Assembly (NCBI GenBank): GCA_021397835.1 | Contig: JAJFZO010000896.1 | Location: 3,202,501 to 3,266,500, forward strand | Source: Moringa oleifera | Taxonomy: Eukaryota; Streptophyta; Magnoliopsida; Brassicales; Moringaceae | Direction: 5' to 3' | Length of the DNA stretch: 64,000 nt | In this document: positions 38,901-51,894 of the stretch, piece by piece | How positions within the stretch are numbered: position 1 is the stretch's first letter | Layout of the letters: each line of letters starts with the position of its first letter | Notes under the pieces: generated by a model | The model's database searches: none | Told to the model about the DNA's origin: nothing | The model's input: only the letters and a program-made list of their open reading frames with translations | Position numbers and translations under genes: made by a program

Positions 38901-40001
38901 CCAGATGCTGTTCTAATGTGTAGATAAAAATGAATCTATCATAATAATGAAAGAAATACATGAAGGGGTATGCAGAACTCATATTAGTGGATCAAAAATG
39001 GCTAAATTACTCATGAGAGTAGGATACTTTTGGTTGGCTATAGAGCAAGATTGTATCCAATACATAAGAAAATTCCACAAATTTTAGATTTACAGAGATA
39101 AAATACATGCTTTGCCATCTCTTTTACATATGATAGATTGGCCTTGGCGTTTTGCAATTTGGTATTTATAGATCATTTCACAAATGGGTAAAGGTCGGGT
39201 CCTATTCATATGTTACAAAAGCCATAGTGAACTATTTCATGAGAAAAACAAACCACTTATAGATAAGGACCTCCAAAAAGATTCATTTTAGTTAATGCAG
39301 CAAACCTAAATAACAAAGAGAAATGAAAGAAATATGTGCTTAGTTTAACATAAATCATCAGAATTCAGCTCCATATAGGCCCAAATGAATAGACAGTAAA
39401 AGCTTCTAATAAAAACATTAAAAAGATTATTCAAAAGATGACTATGACCTATAAAGATTGGCATATACACACTTATGAACCTTTAGTAAAAACATTGACT
39501 AGGGCAACCCCAAATTCCTTAGTATATGGTACAGAAGAAATATCCCTAATAGAGACATAAATTTTTATCCTTAAGAGTCTTATTCCTTAGTATATGGTAC
39601 AGAAGAAATATCCCTAATAAAGACATAAATTTTTATCCTTAAGAGTCTTTATGGAGACATAACTTAAAGAAACTGAATAGACTAGATCACGATATGAACA
39701 ACTAAACATGATAGATGAAAAGAGACTAAGAGCCATTTGCCATGGACAACTCTATCAAAGCAAAATGGAGAGGGCATATAATAAAACGAAAAATCCCAAG
39801 CAATTTAAAGAAGGAGAATTGGTGCTAAAATGCATACTTGAGAATGTAATAGACACAAAGGGCAAATAAGCACCCAACTAGGATGGACCATATATGGTGA
39901 AGAAGGCTTTCTCTAGAGAAACTCTCATTCTATAAGAAATGGATAGGGAAGAGCTATCAAGCCTAGTGAATTCAGATTTTGTCAAAAAATACTATAGATG
40001 A
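33000..40001 (+). pseudogene. Ty3/gypsy gag-pol relic with DUF7745-like gag and two RNase H regions
   Basis: Domains in order: DUF7745-like gag N-terminus 33.03-33.98 kb (LLVFPRVQG; LILAKALSSLGQCKR); retrotransposon gag 35.58-35.93 kb (NETFKEYSRWWREFAIKVQ); gag-protease linker 36.05-36.20 kb (YHNGIVRHNIENYLVFKYKV); reverse transcriptase 36.96-37.62 kb with an intact Y-V-D-D box at 37431-37442; RNase H 37.64-38.15 kb (NKKFIVYETNYSLLEK); a second RNase H-like region 38.34-38.60 kb (NNIAKYEACIMRL); integrase 38.94-39.62 kb; C-terminal tail to the stop at 39999-40001 (LVNSDFVKKYYR). A dual RNase H is known from Tat-type Ty3/gypsy elements. No protease could be read at 36.4-36.9 kb. In the integrase finger both Cys positions read Phe (K-F-H-K-F). 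Dozens of stops make it non-functional. Confidence 0.88.
39514..39649. repeat. Perfect-length 68-bp tandem duplication in the integrase
   Basis: 39514-39581 and 39582-39649 are the same 68 bases with one difference (AATAGAGAC versus AATAAAGAC). The unit starts ATTCCTTAGTATATGGTAC. Because 68 is not a multiple of three, the duplication shifts the frame, and its near identity means it happened long after the element had died. Confidence 0.95.
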
Positions 40002-40837
40002 GAGATGATTCACCAAAGAGTTTTTCTTTCAAATAGGAAAATCTAACGTATTAAAATGGTTGTTGTTAAGAAGAAGTGGACCAAGCTAATGTCAAATAGT
40101 GAGGGAGTGAAATCTTGATTCCTTCTTGCACATACCTACATTTGTAAATAAAAATCAATCGTTGCCACATCTCATTAATACATTATATGTCTTTTTTTAA
40201 GGCACATGTTTGGCTATTTGTTCAAAACAAATTCAACTTTAGGATGAAGATAATTCCTAAAAACAAAAGTAATTTTAATAAAATCAAGGGAATAGATCAT
40301 TTTTAATGGAAACACTTTAATAAAGTAAAACCAAAAAGTGTATATGAAGAATTACTATTAAGAGAATCTTAAGTTACTGATTAGATTGATCATTTTCAGT
40401 AATAATATTTTCATCAAAAGTTAAGGAAAAACTTCAACAAAAAATGATAAGTGTCTAATATCAAGAAAAAATTTCGATAGTAAGCAATAAAATTTAGATT
40501 TCGCTTATCATCAACATACAAGGAAGAATTCCATCATGAGATAAAAGCAGTGCTCTTCTATTAGAAGTCAAGGAAGAATTCTCACAAAAAGCATTTGAAT
40601 CGAGAATTTTCTAATAAGGAACTACAAGTTCATCATCAAGCTAAGGAAGAATTGCATCTTTAGTGATGAAGAGTAGTTCCAAAACTAATTTCAACAAGTA
40701 AAATTAATTTTTTTGTATAATTTACCTAAAAAAGAGACAAGAAAAGGAGAGAATTTTTAGAAATATGAGGACAAAATTTGACATTTATTAGTCCTTGTTT
40801 TATTTTAATCTTTGAAAATAAACAAAAATGGGAAGCT
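40002..40837. other. Post-pol sequence of the gypsy relic
   Basis: Non-coding sequence between the end of pol and the candidate 3' LTR. It contains a series of similar phrases such as AAGGAAGAATTC and TCATCAAG at 40420-40690, another degenerate repeat. A purine-rich run lies just before 40838 (AACAAAAATGGGAAGC, about 40822-40837) and would suit a polypurine tract. Confidence 0.35.
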
Positions 40838-41300
40838 ATCGATACTAAAATTTTACCCTCCTTGGAAATCTAAAAATCAAAGGTACTATTATAAGTCTAC
40901 AGTTTGAAGAACAACAATATCAATCTTAAAGATGACTATGCATACAGGGAAAGTTTGCATGTGACTAAGAAAGGTTTACTTACGGGTAGAGAGAGTTTGG
41001 AACGTATATAAAAAGTTGAAAAAAACTCTTCCTGAAGGAGGAAAATAGATAATGAGAAATAAAGATCTTGAATCTAAAGGAAGAAGAGTGTACAGATACA
41101 TCTCTAACCTTTTTTTTACACTCTTCCTTGATAGAGCCAACCTACGATTAAGGAAAGTCTGAAATTTCCAAGAGTGAGTGATATAGAGTCTACCTAAGTT
41201 TGTAAAATAAATATTAAGGCTGTAAGATCTTATTTTTAGTAATAGTAGACTCTTAATCTTTCATTTTGTATTTTGTTACACTCTTCGATGAAGACTTTGC
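40838..41300 (+). repeat. Candidate 3' LTR start of the gypsy element
   Basis: The text TATCGATACTAAAATTTTAC at about 40838 aligns with the start of the LTR-like sequence at 29341 (TGTTGACACCTAATTTTG) and follows a purine-rich run. A TATA-like GTATATAAAAAG lies at 41007. The bodies of the two candidates do not align by eye, so they may be LTRs of different insertions or strongly diverged. The end is not fixed; the end position given is approximate. Confidence 0.3.
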
Positions 41301-41699
41301 CTTGTACTAAGAAAAAGAGACCATTTCTAGGTTGTATGAATGTATCATGATGAAGTTGTAGTTTTAAGGTCTTTAATGGTTATTTTATGCTTCCATCTTA
41401 TAATAGTATCTAAAAGAGAAAATAGACAAGAAAATGCAAAAAAAAAGAAAAAAGTGAAACTATTTCATTTCCCGCAAAAAATTTACATCAAGTTTAAAAG
41501 AAAAGAAATACATTCAATCTATTTTCTCCATGGCATTAGTAGTTTCCTTATTCAACTATAGTAAAATCTAGTTCAAAGAGTCAGGAGAGATGAAAATAGG
41601 ACTCCTTATAGTGTCAAGTACTACTAGAGTAGCCTGAGATGTGGAATGATATTGCCAAGAGTAATAGTGATAAAGTCTAGGCTAAGGTTAGGATACTCT

Positions 41700-43450
41700 T
41701 TTAGCACCTTAGCTTTAGTATCTTTCCTAACCTCTCAAAAAACTTTTACACATCTCTAATATCATCTTATTCAGCTCTTCATTGTCCTTGAAGACTACTA
41801 TAACTTCCTTCTTCCAATAACCAACTTCTCTAAATGTTCTTTCTTTAGTTTCTCTCATTGAAATTTGAAATCCACCTTCATTTTCTCCATTTCTTCTTCT
41901 AACATGGAGATCTCCTAGTGTGCCTTCTATTTTTATAGCTGGAGAGTGGAGACTATAGCTACCATCCCTGCTTTTTTCTTTTTAGCCTCTAAAAACCCTA
42001 ATTTAGCTCAATTTGAATCTTATACTCTTTTACTATCAATGCACTCTTGAACAACTTGCAAATAAAAAAAAATCTTATGTTAATAGTTAGAAATAAAAGA
42101 AAAGAATGTTTAAGAAGTTAAATTTTACCTCAGCTATCAAGTTGGACATCCTCTCTAGGTGAACCGTTTTCTGGTCTGGAAACACTAAAGAAGTTGAAGT
42201 AGGTAGCACATAACTTCTTAGATAATTCTCTTGATATTTTGGGCATAAGAAGAAGTTGTGACTATTATAGGCTCTTGTTGAGAGGATAAGTCTACAAAAC
42301 TGACCATTTTAGGAAGAGCACTTTGCTGGGTGCTTAGCTTTTATGGGAAAAGTGTTGCCACTTTTCCCTTTTTTTTATTTTATAAAAGAGCATGGAGGTG
42401 TCTTTTCAGCCACCTCGACCACATCTTTAAAATTTCTTCACCCCTAAGCACTACCAAGAAATGATATGCTGAAAAAGACATAAAAACAAGTTAGTGATAG
42501 TTTCTCAGAAGGTATAAAGCATATATCATAACATAAAATTGAATTTACCTACTAATGGAAATTTAGACTCCTAAGGGTAGAAGGGTCAATATATTTCTAG
42601 GAACGGGTCCACTATTAGGGGAAAAAAGACCGAGCAACTTGAAAAGATCTCTAGAAGTTGACAATGGGGTAAACTTTTAAGAAACTAGGTGAGATTGCCT
42701 CTAGCTATCCAAGCATCACTAAACAAAGTAAACATAAAAAAGGTCTTCTTGCTGCTCATTAAACTTTTCTTGGAGGTAGCAAAAAGCTCACACAAGCTAA
42801 TATCATTGCCATAATCTTAGGTAGAATGGATCCATTAATTAATCCTAAGAGGAATTCTATTCTAAAGCATCTAAAAGTATGATTGTCTCTAATTCTTTGG
42901 TGCCTTTAAAAGATCAAAAGTAAATAGTAAGGGCTTATTAAAAGAGGAATATCTAAATTTCTTAGCATATCCTTGGTTACTTTTTAGTTGCTTCACAAAA
43001 AACTCTAGAAAACACTAAGGGTGATAATTCTGTAATTCTTAAATCTAAGTACCTAGTAAAGAACGCAACTACTATTCTTTAAAAGTTAGGAACGAACCGA
43101 GGGAAGGACACCCTATAATTTTCATAAATACCTCTAAATAATGTATTTAAAGGAAGTCTTAAGTCTCTTTTAAGACATTCTTCAAACATATAGAGGGTGC
43201 CTAGTTTTTTGTTTTAGACCTTCCATTAAGAGTAGGTATCACCATACTCACCGACGTAAGGATCTCGTAAGCTTTCTTAATCCTAGCTAAATTTTCATTA
43301 GTAATTATTGAAGGGCTTATAATTCCTATGCTCGCCCAACTATATATGAAAAAATAGTAAAAAAAAGAGTGAAATTTACCTAAAGAAAGAAGGTGCCTCG
43401 CTAAAAGAAAAAGAGACTCACCTTAATGTGTAAGGATTAAAAGGTGTTTC
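41700..43450 (-). pseudogene. Relic of a putative gypsy-type transposon protein
   Basis: From 43340 down, the minus strand reads NENLARIKKAYEILTSVSMV. After a frameshift it reads MFEECLKRDLRLPLNTLFRG and, further on, ELSPLVFSRVFCEATKK (about 43200-42980). This pattern (a short leader, then F-x-E-x-L-x-x-G-L-RLPL) matches the Transposase (putative) gypsy type family of plant retroelement-associated proteins. A charged, coiled-coil-like part follows around 42000-41720. It lies on the opposite strand to the preceding gag-pol and so is a separate insertion. Stops are frequent. Confidence 0.5.
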
Positions 43451-44247
43451 TAGAGTAAAAGAATTAAGGATACTATGACGACAAATCAAGAAAATGAAAG
43501 AAAACACTTTAAAAAATGGCCATAGGAAGGAAGAGCTATCACGAAGTATAACTTTTTCACAAGTGATGTTGTTGATGTGTCACTATGAGGTGATGTGGCA
43601 CGACGTGGCTGGTTGCCATTGATGATGTGTAAAGAGGATATTGGTAAAACAAGGTATGATTCAAAGATGCCTCTATTGACGAATCAATTAGCCATTAATA
43701 GTAAAGAGGAGCAGTTAACGTGGTAAGGGGATCCAATTGGCAAAGTGCTGGTGGATGACAGTGATTAAGTGGCAGGATGGAGCTGCCTCTACTTACCCAT
43801 TCATTAACTAATATGGCAGGATGCTAGTAGTGATGCTGATGACATAGTATAATATAGTTATATTAATTATCCTTCATTAATTGACATTGCATGATGTTAT
43901 TCGATGATGTTTCCATAATCAGTTTAAAATGCAACAAGAGATGATATGACTAGTAGCACTGATTTAGCAATAACTGAATGGAAATAGACTTACTTAGTTA
44001 GCCGTGACACCCTATGCAGCACGTAAACTAGCTGGCCAGGTAGTCTACTTGAAGGTAGCATACTCTACAGCATAGTCCAAGCAAATTCTTCAGCCAAATA
44101 AGGAGATTTAGGTCAAAAATCACATAAAAAGAGGGGGAAATGCAATGAAAGGCTGAAGATCATTGCTAAAAACTGGAATTAATTCATGGGTTCAAAGGAG
44201 TTAAGCAACACTATAGAAGTCTCTAGGCGAACCTGTTCTTAAGCTAT
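43451..44247. other. Unrecognised interval before the CACTA element
   Basis: No gene seen. Words such as GATGTGGCACG and GTGGCAGGATG recur between 43570 and 43870, a weak degenerate repeat. TAT at 44245-44247 is the left target duplication of the next element. Confidence 0.3.
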
Positions 44248-45393
44248 CACTACAAAAAAAATGGGATTAGTTTTGCACTAAATAGTTCACAGTTTTAATA
44301 ACAACTGTGAATAAAGGAGGATTTATTCACAGTTTTTATTAAAACTGTGAATAAAGGCATTTTTGTTCACAGTTATGTTTATAACTGTGAACAAAAGTTA
44401 TCTTTTATTCACAGTTTTACCATAACTGTGAATAAAAGTTCAAAAGAATTCGAAACTTTTATTGACAGTTGTAGCCATAACTGTGAATAAAAGTCTTTAT
44501 TCACAGTTATAGCTACAACTGTGAATAAAAGTCCTACATCTTCTCCAGAAAGATCGATAAACTTCATTCATTCTTTTACTCCACTTGCTCAGGATAAACT
44601 TCATTAATTCTTCAGGTGATAAATATTAGGTATGAAATGCATACTATGAGGAGAGCCTCCCCGAGTTTTAGATGTGCAAACTAGACTTCGATCGGCCTAA
44701 CTATTTGCAATGAAGGGATTAAGAGTGTGCGTGGTTCTGCTTACTTTTGGGTTCCACAATTGGCAGCTTGAATCTCATCTCTTTTTATTGGTAAGTTTAA
44801 TCCTTTCTCCCAAAATAAATGTGCTCATCTTCTTTGTTAAAATGTAAAAATTATTGTTCTTTAACTTTTTGTTTTTAGTTTCATTAGTTTTAAGCTCAAA
44901 TCTGGATGTGGTTCTCCTTTCATTGGGATTCTAGATATGTGCATGGTTTTACTTTCATCGAAATTTTAGATTTGTTCTAGGGTTCAAAATGTTTATTAAG
45001 GTCCTAGATTTAGATGTATGGGATCACAAATCTAGGGTGGGAGTTCCTAAGTGAGGGGTTCCAAATCTGGGTTAGGAGTTCCAGATATGGGTAAGGGATT
45101 CTAGATCTAGGTGAATAAAACTTTAATGAATAGTGAACTAATAGAATTTTATTCACAGTTCTAGAACTATGAATAAAACATTAATGAACTGTGAACTAAA
45201 GTTAGTTTTGTTCACAGTTTTAGAACTGTGAATAAAACATTAATGAACTGTGAACTAAAGTATGTTTTATTCATAGTTTTAGAATAGTGAACTATTCTAA
45301 TCGACTTTTTTTCACATTGAAATAGTCCACAGTTTTAGAACTATGAACAAAAGTCATTTCAATCTGTGAATAAAAGGTTATTTTATTGTGGTG
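44248..45393 (+). mobile_element. Non-autonomous CACTA transposon copy A, 1.15 kb, target duplication TAT
   Basis: It begins CACTACAAAAAAAATGGG at 44248 and ends TTTTATTGTGGTG at 45393, with TAT on both sides (44245-44247, 45394-45396). Left and right arrays consist of units TTTATTCACAGTTTTAATAA plus inverse (44280-44535), and ATTAATGAACTGTGAACTAA plus TTCACAGTTTTAGAACTGTG (45110-45380). The central 0.55 kb has no gene. It is nearly the same as copy B (47868-49051) read on the other strand. It encodes no transposase, so it depends on enzymes from elsewhere. Confidence 0.93.
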
Positions 45394-47163
45394 TATCCAA
45401 GTAAGAACAATTAGAATTAAAGACATTGTCGCATCTAGACAAGGCTAAATAGTATTGAAATTAAGTCAAAATAAGCGAATGCACTTAGCAAGTGTCTTGG
45501 AAGACCTCTCAAAATGGAGCTAACCTTGTTGAGCATGAAGGCAAAGGCTGCTGGGCATACTTCACTTCCTTGATCTGCTTGCCATTTATTGCTAATCTGC
45601 ATCATCTTACAAATAGCTACCCTAGTTTCTAACAGTCACTAATCATTTACACATTCAGTTTTACAAATGCTCGTTCATATGCAGACTCAAAAACACCTTT
45701 GGTTTTTCAAAAAAAAAAAAAAGTCTTTGAGTAGTTTTTTAGATTTCATATAAGCTTTTATTTCTAATTAAACGAGTTTCGATCTGTAATCTTATATCCA
45801 TTAGTATTGAAGAAAGGAAGAATTCTACAAAAAAAGTAAAAGGTATCCAAACTCTCTTCTTGAATACATTTACTATAAATTATCCATTTTCTTAAATAAA
45901 ATTATATCCTTAGATTCTTGTTAAATTGTATATTTTGATCTAATTAACGTTTATAACTAAATCATGTTAGAAAATATTCCCACATTGGAATTATTCTTTA
46001 TGGATAATCTATTCATTTCTTGATTAAAAATATTATATATATGATCTTTCCTAAACCTTATTTTGGAGAAAAATGGAGGCAAGCAAATGCAAACTGCTTT
46101 CTTTTCCCTATAAAATATTTTAGTATATCAAAATGGAGTAAGTACGAAATTCTTAGTACTTAGACCAAAATACCTTTAAATTTATTTTTTTTTCAAGGAA
46201 GAAATCACAAAATGGTACCAATTTTAAGCATTTTGGGGAAGTTAATCCTTCCCCAAGCATAACCAACTCTCAAACCTAGAATCTTAACCTTTTTCACCAA
46301 CTAGCTTTACTTTAAGACAGTGGCTAATCACACCTAAAAAGATTGGTCGTGACTCTTAATATTTTCTCACACTACTAGTTTTTCTAGTTTAAACCTGGTT
46401 GTGATAAGTACCATCCAACTATTTATTATGTTAAACCTCTAGGTTGTAGCCTAGCAAGGCATCCTCCTAAAGGTTCGACTAGACTAACTAAATGAACTCC
46501 TTTAAACATGTACCACATTTCTGCCATGTCAGTGAATCCTTTATAAAATTCGATTTAGCGAACACTCAGTTCACATCCTTAGCACATGTGTCTTTTCTTC
46601 CATTTTTCTTTTAAGGAAAACTTAGGTATGGACATGCAGCCAAAAAAATTTTCAACCAGACTAAAAACTTAAAAAGATGATCTAATTAGAGAAAGTAGCT
46701 TGCTTTAATGAGGAAGAAAATGGTGGTCTCGATAGAGATAAGAGGTTGATTTAGAAATGCAAGGTTTTAATGAAGGAAATAGGTATCTGTATCATACCTT
46801 TGAACCATGGAAGATGAACATGACGTATTAAAGATATACATCACGAGACAAAAACTCAATATGATGAAAGCTCCTTTGAGCTTGATGTGTAAATATTCCT
46901 ATCTTTGTATCAAAAACTTACCAGTAAGATAAAGCCTGAGGCTGGGCATTTTTCACTTTAAAATCAAACCAATTCCCACTTACATAAAAGTATTATATGA
47001 CTTGCATTTAGGTATTAAGTGGTAATCTTATTGCTATGCTAATTGTTTAACTTAAATCTTAGATGGGAAATATAAAAATTTGTTTTAAATGATGGTACAA
47101 TGCTAAAATTCAACAGAAAAAACACTTAAGGAAACAAAAGTGTCATAAGAAAAAAAGGAAAGA
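45394..47163. other. Non-coding interval with an LTR/primer-binding-site-like block
   Basis: No coding domain. Around 46236-46350 the text GTTAATCCTTCCCCAAGCAT, then GACAGTGGCTAATCACACC, then AAAGATTGGTCGTGACTC, resembles the junction of gypsy LTR ends with their primer-binding site. Similar wording recurs at 57240-57290 (CTAATCCTTCTCCATGCATA), so both are probably remnants of related LTRs. AGA at 47161-47163 is the left target duplication of the next element. Confidence 0.35.
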
Positions 47164-47459
47164 CATTACCAGAAATTTATTATTTTCCCATGGAAAAATT
47201 TTATGGGAAAATAAAGAATTTCTATGAGAATTTGTCTTTTCCACAAAAATTCTTATGAATGCATTTTTGTGAGAATTATATTCGTTAAAATGTTAATTTT
47301 CTCACAAAATTTACTTCCATGGCAATTTTCTAATGACATTCCAATGGAATGTTTGTTGGAAATATTTTATATTATTATATCACTAATTTTTTAATTAATA
47401 AATAAACATAAAAATTACCACGAAAATATTTTTGTGAAAATATGTTTACTTTTATATGG

Positions 47460-47867
47460 AACCATTTTTGTGGCAAATTTTTTAGTTGTCACGAAAAAAT
47501 TTTGTAGTAATCATTTTCGTTGTCACGAAACATTTTTGTTGCAATTAATTTTTCTTTTTGCCACGAAATATTAGTCTCTTTGTTGCTACGAAAGAAATTT
47601 TGTGGTAATTAGTTCTTTTGCCATGGTAGATATTTCGTGACAATTGTTTTTCTACAAAAGAAATTATGTGGTAATTGGTTCTTTTGCCATTGTAGATATT
47701 TCGTGACAATGGTTTTTCTTTTGCCACGAGACATATTCTGTGGCAATTCATATATTTTACCACGAAAGAGTTTCCATGGCAATCCATATATTTTGCCACG
47801 AAAGAGTTTCTATGGTAATCCATATCTTTTGCCACAAAAAAATCCCATGGCAATTAATCTGTTGTTA
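47460..47867. repeat. Left subterminal array of GCCACGAAA units
   Basis: About nine degenerate units with the core TTTTGCCACGAAAGA and inverse TTTCGTGGCAAT, spaced 40-60 bp. Variants GCCATGG and GCCACAA beside GCCACGA are consistent with CpG decay after methylation. Frames on both strands (for example 47545-47853) are repeat translations, not genes. The array resumes at 49052 after the nested element. Confidence 0.8.
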
Positions 47868-49051
47868 CACTACAACAAAATAACCTTTTATTCACAGCTT
47901 TAAATGAATTTTGTTCACAATTCTAAAACTGTAGACTATTTCAATGTGAATAAAAGTCGAGTTAGAATAGTTCACAGTTCTAAAACTTGTGAATAAAACA
48001 TACTTTAGTTCACAGTTCATTAATGTTTTATTCACAGTTCTAAAACTGTGAATAAAACTAATTTTAGTTCAAAGTTTATTAATGGTCTATTCACAGTTCT
48101 AGAACTGTGAATAAAACAACTTTAGTTCACAGTTCATTAATGTTTTATTCACAGTTCTAGAACTGTGAATAAAACTCTATTAGTTCACTATTCATTAAAG
48201 TTTTATTCACCCAGATCTGGAACTCCCAGCCCAGATCTGGAACCCCTCACTTAGGAACTCCCATCCCAGATTCGGGATCCCATACATCTAAATCTGGGAC
48301 CTTAATAAACATTTTGAACCCTAGAACAAATCTAAAATTCTGATGAAAGTAAAACCATGCACATATCTAGAATCCCAATGAAAGGAGAACCCCATCTAGA
48401 TTTGAGCTTAAAACTAATGAAAGTAAAAGCAAAAAATTAAAGAACAATAATTTTTACATTTTAACAAAGAAGATAAGCACATCATTTTGGGAGAAAGGAT
48501 TAAACTTACCAAGAAAAAGAGATGAGATTCAAGCTGCCAGTTGTGGAACCCAAAAGTAAGCAGAACCACGCACATTCTTAATCCCTTCATTGCAAATAGT
48601 TAGGCCGATCGGAGTCTAGTTTGCTCATCTAGAACTCAGGGAGGCTCTCCTCATAGTATGCATTTCATACCTAATATTTACCACCTGAAGAATCAATGAA
48701 GTTTATCCTGAGCAAGTGGAGTAAAAGAATGAATGAAGTTTATCGATCTTTCTGGAGAAGATGTAGGACTTTTATTCACTGTTGTAGCCATAACTATGAA
48801 TAAAGACTTTTGTTCACAGTTATGGCTACAACTGCGAATAAAAGTTTCGAATTTTTTTTAACTTTTATTCACAGTTATGGTAAAACTGTGAATAAAAGAT
48901 AACTTTTTTTCACAGTTATAAACATAACTATGAACAAAAATGCCTTTACTCACAGTTTTAATAAAAACTGTGAATAAATCCTCCTTTATTCACAGTTGTT
49001 ATTAAAACTGTGAATTATTTAGCGTAAACTAATCCCATTTTTGTTGTAGTG
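47868..49051 (-). mobile_element. Non-autonomous CACTA transposon copy B, 1.18 kb, nested, target duplication TTA
   Basis: It begins CACTACAACAAAATAACC at 47868 and ends TTTTTGTTGTAGTG at 49051, with TTA on both sides (47865-47867, 49052-49054). Reversed, its interior matches copy A almost word for word (for example GCAGAACCACGCACATTC here and GTGCGTGGTTCTGC in A). It lies inside the left subterminal array of the 7.3-kb CACTA, whose GCCACGAA units continue on both sides, so it inserted later than its host. No coding sequence is present. Confidence 0.95.
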
Positions 49052-51894
49052 TTACCACGAAAGAAATGTTGTGGCAAATGATCCCTTGTTGCCACGAAAA
49101 GAAATTTGTGATAATTAATCTCTTGTTACCACAATAATAATTCTGTGGCAATATTTTGGTTGCCATAAAAGTTTTAATTAATAAATTTATTAAATTTTAT
49201 TTTTTTAATAGTCAAATAAATAGTTCATTTTTTATTTTATTGAATTGGTATCGAAATATATATTCAATGTAAGTCATAAAAATCAATTAATATATATTTT
49301 TATAAATTAATTAAATTAACAAAATACATATTTTCATAAAAAAATTAATAAAACAAACAAAAGCATGTAAAAGAAACATTAACAGTGAAATTATCATATA
49401 TAATGTTAAATACGCAATATGCTTAGATAAAATATTCAATCGCACTGATTAAATGAATTTTTTTTTTTTTTAAAAAAATCTAATCAGTCATCACCATTTA
49501 AATCATGTTCTTTCCCATTTAATTAAGTGGGAAAAAAGTGCTTAGAATTTTTTTCATGGGATTGAAATTTTTTGCAATATTAATTAAATATATAAAAAAT
49601 AATTTTTAATTATATAATCTAACAATTTAATTTCATATAATTAAATTTATGTTATTTAAATTTATTTTCAGACAAACAAGGAGTTGGCAATGAAATCTAG
49701 TAAAACAGGTGATTAAAAAATTAATTTTTTAGTTATTTATCTTATTTTAAAATATTAATTAAATAATTAAAGATAATTATTTAATTAACTAATTGTATTA
49801 AATTTAATATGATAATGAACCTAGCTACAAGATCAAACATCATTCTATTTGTTAATAATGATATATAATGTTTATATGAAACATTATAATTTTATTTACC
49901 ATATACTTAGAATATATGAGGGAGTTCATTTGTAAATATATGAAACCACTTTTCATACAAGTGAAATCAAATTTTTGGTTGTATGATTATCGAACATTTT
50001 AAGATATACCAGTAAAAAGAAAATAATGATCACCATATAAGTGGTAATGCTACAAATTTAATTAAATAATTATTATACACCAGTGATTGTAAAGTCATTG
50101 AAAGAGATCACATAACTTATTGCAATTCTTTCGTGAAGAGGATCTCAACTTCAATCTTAATGACTCTGAACTTTAGTATAATTTAAATACATTTGGATCA
50201 TAACCAGGTAGCAACAAACTCAATCTAGTAGGTTAACAAAATGATACCATGTATAAACTAACCATAACAATTTAAAGAGCACAAATCCTTGGAAAAATGT
50301 GAAATTCAAACTACAATGTAATAAATTTTCATCAAAACATTGGACCATAAATACTATCAATATTATTAGTACAACTAGTTTGATAAATGTGAAAGTAGCA
50401 CATAATTATTTATTAAAATCAATTTAGTTACACAATGTAGTAAGAATCATCTGTGAGAAATGCCCCTAAAATTGATAAGGTTGTATATAATTTGATAGCA
50501 AGCCAAATTCTTCATAAATTTCATTTTATCAACATTTTATAGAACACATATTGAAGATATCAAAAAATACACATAACAAACCATTAGAAGAAAGAGGAAT
50601 AGAAGTTACCTAAGTACTAATCAAGTCAACTTTCGTTGAATACTTAGATTTTTTTTTCCCTTCTGTCACATACAAAAGTGTGAAGAGCTCACATCCCAAG
50701 TTATATTTTTTCAATATTCATCCAACAACCATGTAACTTCAAAATCTCTAGAATTATTAATCAGTACTTAGAAAAAATAAAAAATTATAGTACTAGTTAA
50801 TAAATGTAGGATTTGAACTGAAGTAAGCTTTGTAGAAAAAATCTAATTTTAATTTAATAATGGAAATGAATTAAAAGAAGCCAATAACATTTAGGTTAAG
50901 CTCAACCAAGCAAATAAAAATGAGAAAAAAACCCAAATAAATTAAAATTTATTAAAAAAACAAAATATGTAACATTCTTTTTATACGAAATCTATAAAAA
51001 AAACAAAATATAAATACCTTTGAACTCACCTAAATAAAAAATTTTACCATCCAAACCACTTCTGAAAAGAAATCAAGTTTATATTAGAATCCGATCTCAC
51101 AAATCTAATACCTTACCAATGTACATCATTCCACCACTAAAGTGGCAATGTGTAGTCCTAAGACACCAATGTTAAGTAAAGAATGCAAAATGCACAACCA
51201 CATTGCAACTACAATCAAGTTCATATTAATTTTCTTCCTTGTTTTTTTTTTGTTAGCATATACAACAATACGAACACTGAAATCAAGGTTTTTATTAATT
51301 CCAGAAAAAAAATCTAATAGAAATGGTCACTTGGAATGTTGCAATAATATACCGTAACCTTAAATCGTAACATGTTGCATTTGGGTTACTAATAGATGTA
51401 ATAAAATGTACTGCATAAAAGAAAAATGTATTATATTACTTGTTTTATTTCCAATATGAACATCTTAATGTGTACTTTAGCTACCTCATTCCACATATGT
51501 GCATGTCATATATTTGCATAACTCTAAAAAATTGTAGTCATGTCAGGAATATGGTTAAGCATGTACTTACACTGCCTTTGGAATCTATTCTCACCATTGA
51601 GATGACAACAATTAACCTTGGCTTGAAAACTTTTTTTGGAATCTATTCCCCTATAAAATCTGCAGCCTACGAAAAAAAATTCAAAGAATTAAAATACTAA
51701 CAAAATATTTTAACATTCATTTTAGGGCCAGTTTTTATATTATTATATCTTTAAATAAATATGTTGTTTCCCAAAAACCTTACTTCCAAGTTAAATACCC
51801 CTATCAATACTTGTTTAACCATATTGTGTTCACTTAGAATCAAAAACCTCATATGAAACTTTGCATTCATTATTAACACCTATCATAGTAATAT

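Noticed and set aside
29341..41300. A single intact gypsy element with two matching LTRs
   Set aside because: Only the first about 20 bases of the candidate LTRs align by eye; the bodies differ, so pairing was not claimed.
47545..47903. Open frames with repeated HGNSFVAKYM-like segments
   Set aside because: Translation of the GCCACGAAA subterminal array, not a repeat protein; it also runs into the nested element.
51142..51700. Short frames with a hydrophobic segment inside the 7.3-kb CACTA
   Set aside because: No family signature or splice context; hydrophobic frames are common by chance in T-rich DNA.
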